Positions 14,969 through 22,933 of a stretch of 29,747 nt of DNA are shown in pieces. Position numbers and translations under genes: made by a program. A model generated the notes under the pieces. That model was given only the letters and a program-made list of their open reading frames with translations, had not been told where the DNA came from and searched no databases. Source of the DNA: a virus; IMG/VR virus record IMGVR_UViG_3300000563_000012, positions 1-29,747 of that record; one strand, 5' to 3'. The stretch's first letter is position 1, and the number at the start of each line of letters is the position of its first letter.

Positions 14969-17425
14969 ATGGCAAAAAAAATTACAAGAGAAGATCTTAA
15001 AATAAGAGAAAATTATATTAAGTTATTAGAAGAAGAAAAAAATAATATATCTTCTACATTTAATTTAGAAAAAAGACGTAGTGTTGAATTAGAAATAATT
15101 TCTCAAAGACAAAGAATAATAAATGAATTAATAAAAGAACAAAAAGAAACTGGAAAAGATTATAAAGAAATAATAAAAAATTTAAATAAAGAACAAGAAA
15201 TTTCAAAAAAAAATGAGAAAAAATTAAATAATGAATTAAACACACAAAAAAAAATAAGAACTGATATAAATCGTTATTTAAGAATTGGAATTAGATATTT
15301 ACATGAACAAGATAAAATAATTAAATCTACAATTCTTAGTCTTGGTATGTCTGGTGATAGAGCAGATTTTATGAGACAATCTTTTGAAGATTCTGCTCAA
15401 TATGTTGCTAGATTAGGTGGTAGTTTAAAGGATGTTGCTGCAATAATGTTAGGTTATGCTGATATAACAGGTAGAGCACGTGCGTTATCACAAGAAAATG
15501 TTGAAGCAATTACTGCAATATATAGGGGAACTGGTTTAAGTGTAGAACAAGCAACTAAACTTGCTGCACAATATGAGTTTATGGGTAAAGATGCTAAAGC
15601 TACAATGGATTATGTTCAAGGTGTACTTGATACATCAGAAAGAATGGGAGTAAATACTGAAAAAGTGTTAATTGATGTTTCTAATAATTTTAAAAGATTA
15701 AGTACATTTACTTTTCAAAAAGGTGTTAGGGGATTTGCTGAAATGGCACAAAATGCTGAAAGAACTAGAATTAGTATACAATCTGCTTTAGATGTTGCTG
15801 AACATGTAAGAACACTAGATAATGTAATTAGATTAGGTGCTGAATTACAGGTTATGGGTGGTGAGTTTGCAAAAATGGACCCACTTCACTGGTTATATAC
15901 TGCTCGTAATGAACCAGAAAAACTACAAGAAGAATTATCAAGAATGACAAGAGGAATATATACTCTTCGTCAAACTTCTGAAGGTGCTTTTGAAAAATTT
16001 ATTAGTCCTGCAGATAGAGATAGATTATCACATGTTGCTAAATCACTAGGTATTGCTCAAGATGAAATGTTTCAAGCAGCACAAAGAGGTCTCGAACTTT
16101 CAATGATTGCTGATGATTTAGAAGGCATGGGTTTAACTACAAGAGAAAAAGAATTAGTTGAAGGTGCTGCTCAACTTTCAAGTGAAACTGGAAAAATGTT
16201 TGTTGAAATTGGTGGTGCAACAAAAGCAATTAATGATTTAACAGTAAGACAAGCAAGATCTTTTGCCGAAGAACAAAAATTATTAGAATCAAGAGCTAAA
16301 GAAGCATTAACATTTAATGAAGCTTGGGAAGCAACAATTAATGAATTCAAAAGTATATTATTACCATTATTACGTGATATTAATAGTGCAATTAGATATG
16401 TTAGACCATATGTTGAAAAATTTGCTGATTGGATAGGAGCAATTGATAGTGCATTAGTTAGATGGGTTGCTGTAGGTGCTGGTTTGGTTGGCGGTGCTAT
16501 TGCACTTAAAGGTGCTGCAAGTTTTGTTGCTGCTAAACTAGCTACAGTAAAATTACTTGGTGCTGGTGCTGGTGCTACTGGTGGTGCTGCAGCTACACTT
16601 GCAAGAGGTACTGGTGCTGGTAGAAAGGCTGCTGGTATTGGTCGTGGTGTTGGTCTTGCAGGTGTGGGTGTGGGTATTGCAGGTATTGGTACTGGTGCAG
16701 GCGTAAAAATCGCTGCTGAAGGAATTAGTGAACTTGCAGATGCTATGTCTAGATTAACTCCAGAACAAGGAGAAACTTTACAAAAAATAGGATATACATT
16801 AGCAAGTATGTTTACTGCAACTGTTGCTGTTGGTGTTATTGCTGTTGGTGTTGCAGGAAAAAAAGCTGCTATTGGTTTATTGGCAATTGGTGCTGCTGCA
16901 GTTGGAGTTGGTTTTGGTATTAAATTGGCAAGTGAAGGAGTTGCAAAAATGACAATTGGTATTGGAGAAATGATTGAAAGAAGTAAAGAAGCAGGTCCTG
17001 CTATGTTGCAAATTGGTGCTGGATTAATGGGAATGGCTGGAGCATTTACTGCATTTAATTTAGGTATGACAGGAATGGTAGCATTTAGAGCAATTTTAGG
17101 TAGTATAGCTAAAAGAGCAGATGCTTTAAATCAAGTAGGAAATGCATTTGAAAATATTGCTACTGTAATGAGAGGAAATAAAGAAGATTTTCAAGCAGTT
17201 GAAAATGCTGTTAATAGTATTTCAAATATGAATATCAAAGAAGGTGGTATTTTAAGTGATTTAGTTAATTTATTAAAACATCCATTAAAAGTAGAATTTG
17301 CTAATGATTCAATACAATTAAGAAATAATATTACATTAGAATTAGATAATGACGTACTAATGAATAAAATTATTGATGCTAATGTAATTGTAAGAAAAAT
17401 TGAAGATAGAAGAATCAATAAATAA
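14969..17425 (+). CDS. Tail tape measure protein
   Basis: An 818-residue protein whose length would set tail length and which is ejected ahead of the DNA. Residues 1-110 are strongly charged coiled coil (KLLEEEKNNISSTF, then NLNKEQEISKKNEKKLNNEL). Residues 110-470 are a helical domain with LSLGMSGDRADFMRQSFEDS and FNEAWEATINEFKSILLPLL, which is typical of tape-measure proteins. Residues 490-710 are Gly/Ala-rich hydrophobic segments (VGAGLVGGAIALKGAASFVA, VAVGVIAVGVAGKKAAIGLL), candidate membrane-inserting regions. It is 818 residues long (T4 gp29: 590). It stands after the gp26-like/frameshift gene and before the large baseplate protein. The local G+C rise comes from the Gly/Ala codons. Identity is confident. 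Confidence 0.92.
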   Translation: MAKKITREDLKIRENYIKLLEEEKNNISSTFNLEKRRSVELEIISQRQRIINELIKEQKETGKDYKEIIKNLNKEQEISKKNEKKLNNELNTQKKIRTDINRYLRIGIRYLHEQDKIIKSTILSLGMSGDRADFMRQSFEDSAQYVARLGGSLKDVAAIMLGYADITGRARALSQENVEAITAIYRGTGLSVEQATKLAAQYEFMGKDAKATMDYVQGVLDTSERMGVNTEKVLIDVSNNFKRLSTFTFQKGVRGFAEMAQNAERTRISIQSALDVAEHVRTLDNVIRLGAELQVMGGEFAKMDPLHWLYTARNEPEKLQEELSRMTRGIYTLRQTSEGAFEKFISPADRDRLSHVAKSLGIAQDEMFQAAQRGLELSMIADDLEGMGLTTREKELVEGAAQLSSETGKMFVEIGGATKAINDLTVRQARSFAEEQKLLESRAKEALTFNEAWEATINEFKSILLPLLRDINSAIRYVRPYVEKFADWIGAIDSALVRWVAVGAGLVGGAIALKGAASFVAAKLATVKLLGAGAGATGGAAATLARGTGAGRKAAGIGRGVGLAGVGVGIAGIGTGAGVKIAAEGISELADAMSRLTPEQGETLQKIGYTLASMFTATVAVGVIAVGVAGKKAAIGLLAIGAAAVGVGFGIKLASEGVAKMTIGIGEMIERSKEAGPAMLQIGAGLMGMAGAFTAFNLGMTGMVAFRAILGSIAKRADALNQVGNAFENIATVMRGNKEDFQAVENAVNSISNMNIKEGGILSDLVNLLKHPLKVEFANDSIQLRNNITLELDNDVLMNKIIDANVIVRKIEDRRINK

Positions 17426-17441
17426 TAATTTTTAAAATTAC

Positions 17442-17472
17442 TTGACAATAAAAAAAAAAGTTTGTAACTTTG
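17442..17472 (+). promoter_or_regulatory. Bacteroidota-type host promoter TTG-N20-TAACTTTG
   Basis: TTGACA starts at 17442 and, exactly 20 nt after the TTG, TAACTTTGA follows (17465-17472 plus A), matching TAnnTTTG except that the following base is A rather than a pyrimidine. Transcription would start near 17478, far upstream of the next gene. Confidence 0.65.
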
Positions 17473-17783
17473 ACAAGTCTTTTACAAAAAAACTTTTTAT
17501 TTAAAAAATTAAATAACAAAGATTACAAAATTTGTTAATTATATTATAATTTAATATAAATAAAAATTCTGACAGTTTGGGGGGATGTTATGTTTTTTTG
17601 TTAAAAAAATCTTTTCTGTCTTTTAAATCAAATCTATTAAATTTACTAATTTTTTATTTTAAAATTAAAAAATAAATTTAATTTCCCAAATATTTTTTAA
17701 ATAAATATATATATATTATCGTTCGTTGTGATTTGGATATAACTTTCCAAAAGTAAAATTAGTACCATTAAAAATAAATGTCA

Positions 17784-17793
17784 AGTATTTATA
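17784..17793 (+). promoter_or_regulatory. Late-promoter-like motif AGTATTTATA before the large baseplate gene
   Basis: CAAGTATTTATAAAAAAAAA ends 15 nt before the ATG at 17809. With the host-type site at 17442-17472 this gene would have both an early-type and a late-type signal. Confidence 0.6.
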
Positions 17794-17808
17794 AAAAAAA
17801 ATATTTGA

Positions 17809-20800
17809 ATGTCAAATTTAATTGAACAATCAGAAAAAATTAGGGAAAGGTTATTTGCTCGAAATTTATATGATTTTAATGATTCATACCCGGGAGATGC
17901 GGGTGAGTTAGGTGAAGTTATTAATGTTGTTAATAAGATAAGTCAAATAGTATCACCATATTCTGGTTTTGATTTAAATGAAACAGCATTTGGTAGAGTT
18001 ATTGGAGATAAAACACCATTAACTGAAATAGGTCTTATAATGTTAGGAAAGCAGTTCATGCAAAATTCAATGAAAAAATTGACAACTGATAATGTTCCTA
18101 CAATAGAACTTTCAAATATTTTTTTAAATGATGAAAAAGTTTTTCAAAGAAAAGAAGATTATTCAATAACAAAAAAAGATGATGTTGGTTACTTAGAAAG
18201 ATTTACAGATTTTTTTTACAAAAGAACCTCAGATAGAGAATTCTTTAAAGACGCTACTAATTTAGAATATATAAGAAATACTGGTGAAGCTCAATTATCA
18301 TTTTTATTTAAACAATTAAATAATAATAAATATGTTTCATCAGTAATAAAAGATAATAGTGATGGATTAATTAAATCAAGATCTAATACTATATTGAAAC
18401 CAGAAAAAATATATTTTAATTATTCATGGAATAAATATAGGAAGTTTCATGTGGATGTGTATGAAATGGAACTTTTTGCAAATAATGAAATGAGAAAAAG
18501 TGAAATTGATTTATTTAACGATAATGAAAATCAAGATTATGCACCAAATATAAATTTTGTTGAAGAAAATTTTGGTAAAACAATAAAAACAGAAAAATTT
18601 AAATCGTCTAATTTACTTAATAAAGATGATGAAAGAAATAATTGGATTAATAGTGATAGTGGTTTTAAATATGAAGATGATGAAAGTAAAATTGTCTGGG
18701 GTAGAGATGGGATTTCTCCTGAAACAGAGAAACAAATTCGATATTTTAGAGCATTATCACCATTTGATAAAACAATTAAAAGAAATAACCCCAAAGATTT
18801 TAATATTAGAACTGGATTATTAGAATATACTAGAAATTTAATAAATTCAACTGGTGGTCAAATTGGTGATATAACAAGAAAAGCATTTACTAATACTGAT
18901 AATGAGATTGCAGGTTTTAATGGTTCTGGATTATGGAGAGCACCAGATAATGCATTATCAAGATTTAGGGATAAATTTGGTATTCGTCAACACAGTATAT
19001 TAGACCAATATGATCGTTTTGTAAAAGCAATTAGATTTGATGGTAATCATGTTTATAATGGTGATGTTGATTCTGTTATAAATAAATCTGTTATACCAAG
19101 AATACATCCAACATTAGATGATGGTCATGTTAATAATAAAAATTTAATGTTTTCAATTGAAAATCTAGCAGTACAAATTTTAGATAGGGGTGAAACAGAT
19201 AAAAAAAGTAGATATGCTACAATAGATGATGAATTCGGAACAAAAATTCCAAAAACTGAAGTAGGAAACTTTAATGGTAGAGTTATGTGGTTTCCACCAT
19301 ATAATCTTGAATTTAATGAAACAGCAACAGCTAATTTTGAATCAACAGTAATGGTTGGAAGAAATGAACCTGTTTATAATTATATGCATTCTGAAAGAAC
19401 AGGAACAATTCGATTTTCATTACTTATTGATCATCCACCGCAATTAAAAAATTATAGAGGAAATAATAAACATAAAGAAATTGCAGAATTTTTTGCTTTT
19501 GGTGGTGATAGAATAAAAGAAGATGATGTTGATATTGATAGATTAGAACAAAAAAAAAGTGATATTGAAAATCAAATTACAGAATTAAAAAATAATGAAA
19601 AAGAAATTAATGTAAATCCACCTGAAGGTAAAATAAATATTTATTTTCCTAATGATCAGCCAAACAACAATGAAGAAACAGTTATCGATTATATGTATAA
19701 AACATTTAATTATGAAATAATGAATGGTTTAAAGGCTAAAGACAGTTCTAAAGGTAGTTTAAATAAACATATTTATTATGGAACTTCAGCAGAAGTATAT
19801 TGGATTTCAAAAAAAAACCCTATAGAATATGAATTTAATGAAAAATTGTATGGAGATCGTTCACAATATTATAGAGAAAAAAATGAAAATGTTAAAATTG
19901 ATAAATATTTAAGTGATGCATTTAATGATGAAAATAATAGAAAGTTTTTAAAAATTAAAATAGTAGGTGGTGCATCAAAATTATATAGAGGTGATGAAAA
20001 TGAAGAAGCATATAATTTAGAAGTAGGTGAAAAAAGGGCAAATGCTGCTAAATTTTTTGTTAAAGAAAGATTAAAAGCAATTTTCAAAAAAGACTTAGAC
20101 ATTAAAATTGAAACAAATAGCATTGGCAGTGAAAAAGCTGAAGTGATTAATGCATGTGAAACTAGAATAACAAATACAGCAACTAAATTAGAAAGATACG
20201 CTGAAATTAAAATTGAAAGAAATAATAATGCTGATACAACTGAAGTAGAATTAAATGAAAATGAAAAAGAAAAATTAGATAGTTTAGAGAAAGAATTATC
20301 AGAAATTAACTCTCAATTAAATAAAATTAGAACACCTGAAACGTTTAAGGAAAGAACTGTTGGAGATGAGAATAGTGGTGAAGGGGATGATGGAACATTA
20401 TTAGGTTTTAACTCAATAAGTAAGAATAAATTTTATCCAGCATTTCATTCACAAACACCAGAAGATTTTCATAAACGACTTACATTTTTACATCAATGTA
20501 CTAGGCAAGGTAAATCAATTAGATATGATTCAACAATAGATGATACTGGAATTCCAAGAGCAAGGAATTCGGTGTTTGGTAAACAACCGATTTGTGTTTT
20601 AAGAATTGGTGATTTTTTCCATACTAAAATAATTATTGAAACAATTACTCTTGATTATGATGATACTATATGGGATACGAATCCAGAAGGTTTTGGAATG
20701 CAACCTATGTTAGCTAACATAACATTAAATATTAAGATAATGGGTGGACAATCACTGAAAGCACCTATTGATGCATTACAAAATGCTGTTTCATTTAATT

Positions 20801-20916
20801 ATTATGCAAATTCAACATATTCAAAAGAAGGAACATATAAAACACCATCAAATATAGCGTCAAAACAAAAGAAATTTACTGAAGGTATTGATGATGAAAA
20901 TAATAATGAAGAATAA
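17809..20916 (+). CDS. Large baseplate/tail protein with an OmpA-like insert flanked by coiled coils
   Basis: A 1035-residue structural protein. The N-terminal ~570 residues are mixed, without a family I can name. Residues about 575-600 (IDRLEQKKSDIENQITELKN) and 820-845 (KEKLDSLEKELSEINSQLNK) are coiled coils. Between them, from about 607 (GKINIYFPNDQ), runs an OmpA-C-like domain: IKIVGG at about 716, then NLEVGEKRANAAKFFVKERL, then RYAEIKIER near 805, matching the N..LS..RA..V...L and NRRVEI pattern. The Arg of the peptidoglycan site is kept (EKRA) but the usual TD pair is not evident, so binding is uncertain. The C-terminal region (CVLRIGDFFHTKIIIETITL, then WDTNPEGFGMQPMLANITLN) looks like a tail/baseplate tube-type domain. 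It lies between the tape measure and the gp53/LysM-like gene, 2 nt from the latter. Confidence 0.8.
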   Translation: MSNLIEQSEKIRERLFARNLYDFNDSYPGDAGELGEVINVVNKISQIVSPYSGFDLNETAFGRVIGDKTPLTEIGLIMLGKQFMQNSMKKLTTDNVPTIELSNIFLNDEKVFQRKEDYSITKKDDVGYLERFTDFFYKRTSDREFFKDATNLEYIRNTGEAQLSFLFKQLNNNKYVSSVIKDNSDGLIKSRSNTILKPEKIYFNYSWNKYRKFHVDVYEMELFANNEMRKSEIDLFNDNENQDYAPNINFVEENFGKTIKTEKFKSSNLLNKDDERNNWINSDSGFKYEDDESKIVWGRDGISPETEKQIRYFRALSPFDKTIKRNNPKDFNIRTGLLEYTRNLINSTGGQIGDITRKAFTNTDNEIAGFNGSGLWRAPDNALSRFRDKFGIRQHSILDQYDRFVKAIRFDGNHVYNGDVDSVINKSVIPRIHPTLDDGHVNNKNLMFSIENLAVQILDRGETDKKSRYATIDDEFGTKIPKTEVGNFNGRVMWFPPYNLEFNETATANFESTVMVGRNEPVYNYMHSERTGTIRFSLLIDHPPQLKNYRGNNKHKEIAEFFAFGGDRIKEDDVDIDRLEQKKSDIENQITELKNNEKEINVNPPEGKINIYFPNDQPNNNEETVIDYMYKTFNYEIMNGLKAKDSSKGSLNKHIYYGTSAEVYWISKKNPIEYEFNEKLYGDRSQYYREKNENVKIDKYLSDAFNDENNRKFLKIKIVGGASKLYRGDENEEAYNLEVGEKRANAAKFFVKERLKAIFKKDLDIKIETNSIGSEKAEVINACETRITNTATKLERYAEIKIERNNNADTTEVELNENEKEKLDSLEKELSEINSQLNKIRTPETFKERTVGDENSGEGDDGTLLGFNSISKNKFYPAFHSQTPEDFHKRLTFLHQCTRQGKSIRYDSTIDDTGIPRARNSVFGKQPICVLRIGDFFHTKIIIETITLDYDDTIWDTNPEGFGMQPMLANITLNIKIMGGQSLKAPIDALQNAVSFNYYANSTYSKEGTYKTPSNIASKQKKFTEGIDDENNNEE

Positions 20917-20918
20917 TT

Positions 20919-21233
20919 ATGCCAAAAAAAGATTATAATAGATATAGTATTTTAAGGAACGTAAACAGACCACCTGATATGATGCCGTTTGTTAAATTAC
21001 CAGAAAATCCAAGTGATAAGTATGAAGTTTGGAATTATGGGTTTAGTAGAATGGATAAAATAAGTTTAAAATACTATGGAAATCCGTTTTATGATTTTTT
21101 AATTTTAATGGCAAATCCTCAATATAGAAGTGAGTTTGATATTGAAGATAATACAACAATTAGAATTCCATTTCCATTGAAAAAGGTAGTTGCTGATTAT
21201 GAATCAATTATTGAATCAATAAAAAATCAATAA
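20919..21233 (+). CDS. Baseplate wedge gp53/LysM-like protein
   Basis: A 104-residue protein. Residues 41-88 (GFSRMDKISLKYYGNPFYDF, LILMANPQYRSEFDIEDNTT, IRIPFPL) follow the LysM-like plan of gp53-type baseplate proteins: D.IS..YYGN...W/D..I..AN......I..G..IRIP. In T4, gp53 locks the baseplate wedge to the hub; this copy is shorter than T4 gp53 (196). It starts 2 nt after the large baseplate gene stop, so the pair is surely co-translated. It is the last tail gene before the glycosylation island. Confidence 0.8.
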   Translation: MPKKDYNRYSILRNVNRPPDMMPFVKLPENPSDKYEVWNYGFSRMDKISLKYYGNPFYDFLILMANPQYRSEFDIEDNTTIRIPFPLKKVVADYESIIESIKNQ

Positions 21234-21244
21234 TTTTTTTTTAA

Positions 21245-21275
21245 TTGGATATATAAAATTTTTTTATTATTTTTG
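21245..21275 (+). promoter_or_regulatory. Bacteroidota-type host promoter TTG-N20-TATTTTTG before the glycosylation island
   Basis: TTG (21245-21247), exactly 20 nt, then TATTTTTGC (TAnnTTTGY, 21268-21275 plus C). The ATG at 21303 is 27 nt downstream. No late-type motif is present here, unlike the structural genes. Confidence 0.7.
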
Positions 21276-21302
21276 CTTTTCTATTAAAAATAAAAAATTT
21301 TT

Positions 21303-22928
21303 ATGAAAAAAAATAAAATTGTTGTTGTTTTTTCATCACACTTATCCGATGAAGAAAATATTAAATTTAAAGAACATATTAGTAATACCATTGGTGTAAA
21401 ACATGAAATTGTTTGTTATGTTAATCATAATGAGTATAGTCTTTCCGAATTATATAATAAAGCATTATTAAAATATAAAGATGATAATGTTATTATAGTG
21501 TTTTGTCATAATGATATTATAATTAAAACTAAAAATTGGGGAAGAATATTATTATCTAAATTTAATAATTCAAATTATTCAATTATTGGTGTTGCTGGTT
21601 CAACATACTTACATGATAATGGTGTGTGGTGGCATGATAAAACAAAAATGAAGGGCATTGTAGAACATACAGATGGATATAATAATTGGATGTCTGAATA
21701 TAGTGACGAAAGAAAAGGACAAATAATGCCAACAATTTTAATTGATGGGTTATTTATGACTATTGATCCTAATATTATTGAACATAAATTCGATGAAGAT
21801 TTTAAGGGTTTTCATTTTTACGATATATCTTTTTGTTTTCCAAATTATTTAGATGGTTGTGATATTGGTGTAACAACAGACATTCGTATTTTACATAAAT
21901 CTGTTGGTCAAACTAACAAACAATGGGAAAAAAATAGTAAATTATTTGTGGAAAAATATAAAGATGAATTACCTAAAAAACACGTATCTGATGATAAGTT
22001 AAAAGTATTAATTTGTTGTCAATTTTTTAAAAACTTTACTGGTTCAGAGGTGAGTAATTATGAGTTGTCTAAAGAATTGGTAAAACTTGGTTGTGATGTG
22101 ACTTTAATATCAACAGTTGTTGGCAATCCTTTATTAAGTAAAGCAAAAAAAGCAGGTGTTAAGGTTTATAATATATCTAATTCACCGAATTATAAAATCG
22201 GTAATAACCAAAAATTAAATTTTTATAAAAACGAAAAAGATTTTGATATATTACATATTAATCATAAACCAATAGGTGAGATGATATTAAAAATGTACCC
22301 AAACACTCCTGCAGTAATGCATATAAGAAGTGAGGTAATACCTAAATTTGAAGAACCAATTATACATCCAATGATAAAAAAATATATTTCAATTAGAGAT
22401 AGTATTACTGAATATATAAAATCATTTAATATTAATGAAGATAAAATAACTTATATTGATAATCCTTTTGATTTTAATCGATTTAATTGTAATTATAATA
22501 TAAATATAAAAAATGAAAAAAGGATTGTTTTATTTATTGGAACATTAGATTATCTTAGAAAAGAAATATTATTTGATTTAAAAAAAATAACTAAAGAAAA
22601 TAATCAAATTCTTTGGATTATTGGTGAAAATAATGATAATTATTTAGATGAATTAAATGATGAACATATTATATATCATGGTATAAAACCAAATGTTGAG
22701 GATTATATAAAAAAATGTGATTATACCGCAGGAATATTTAAAGGTAGAACAACAATAGAAGGTTTTTTATGTGGAAAGGGAGGATGGATTTATGTTGTTA
22801 ATAAACAAGGAAAAATTTTAAGTAAAGAATTTCAAACACCACCTAAAGATACCGAAAAATATTCGAGTAAGTACTCAAGTAGAAAAGTATTTATTTTATA
22901 TAATAATATTATTAATTATTATAAATAA
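21303..22928 (+). CDS. Two-domain glycosyltransferase: StrF-like GT-A domain plus GT4-like GT-B domain
   Basis: A 541-residue fusion. Residues 1-225 resemble the StrF-type glycosyltransferase 2 family: KIVVVFSSHLSDE at the start, FCHND (67-71) as the DxD-like metal site, GVAGSTYLHDNGVWW (96-110) and FKGFHFYDISFCF (167-179). Residues about 231-541 form a GT-B enzyme: LKVLICCQFFKNFTGSEVSN (N-terminal Rossmann), KRIVLFIGTLDYLRKEIL (second Rossmann), and RTTIEGFLCGKGGWIYVV as the donor-site acidic loop. Two catalytic domains in one chain suggest successive sugar additions to one growing glycan. It is the first gene of the island with its own host-type promoter. Substrates are unknown. Confidence 0.85.
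   Translation: MKKNKIVVVFSSHLSDEENIKFKEHISNTIGVKHEIVCYVNHNEYSLSELYNKALLKYKDDNVIIVFCHNDIIIKTKNWGRILLSKFNNSNYSIIGVAGSTYLHDNGVWWHDKTKMKGIVEHTDGYNNWMSEYSDERKGQIMPTILIDGLFMTIDPNIIEHKFDEDFKGFHFYDISFCFPNYLDGCDIGVTTDIRILHKSVGQTNKQWEKNSKLFVEKYKDELPKKHVSDDKLKVLICCQFFKNFTGSEVSNYELSKELVKLGCDVTLISTVVGNPLLSKAKKAGVKVYNISNSPNYKIGNNQKLNFYKNEKDFDILHINHKPIGEMILKMYPNTPAVMHIRSEVIPKFEEPIIHPMIKKYISIRDSITEYIKSFNINEDKITYIDNPFDFNRFNCNYNINIKNEKRIVLFIGTLDYLRKEILFDLKKITKENNQILWIIGENNDNYLDELNDEHIIYHGIKPNVEDYIKKCDYTAGIFKGRTTIEGFLCGKGGWIYVVNKQGKILSKEFQTPPKDTEKYSSKYSSRKVFILYNNIINYYK
22886..22895 (+). promoter_or_regulatory. Possible late-promoter-like motif (AGTATTTATT) inside the end of the preceding gene
   Basis: AAAGTATTTATTTTATATAA occurs in the last codons of the two-domain glycosyltransferase gene, 38 nt before the ATG at 22934. 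It matches the variant before the sheath gene. Because it overlaps coding sequence it may be chance. Confidence 0.3.
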
Positions 22929-22933
22929 TTGTA

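Larger units (their letters stand above)
17426..17808 (+). other. Gene-free leader region (383 nt) with a host-type promoter, a G6 tract and a late-type motif
   Basis: No credible open frame was found on either strand. In order it contains a full Bacteroidota-type promoter (17442-17472), a partial inverted repeat around it (about 17456-17500), very AT-rich sequence with one TATAAATA (17555-17562), a rare G6 tract (CAGTTTGGGGGGATG, about 17572-17586) and the late-type motif (17784-17793). A transcript from the host-type promoter would have a leader of about 330 nt before the ATG at 17809, or could be a separate small RNA. Confidence 0.6.

Noticed and set aside
17555-17562. T4-type late promoter TATAAATA in gene orientation
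   Set aside because: A single match in extremely AT-rich sequence, far from the start codon; the window's consistent motif is the opposite orientation.
17586-17627. Short ORF after the G6 tract in the leader
   Set aside because: About 13 codons of low-complexity sequence; no support as a gene.
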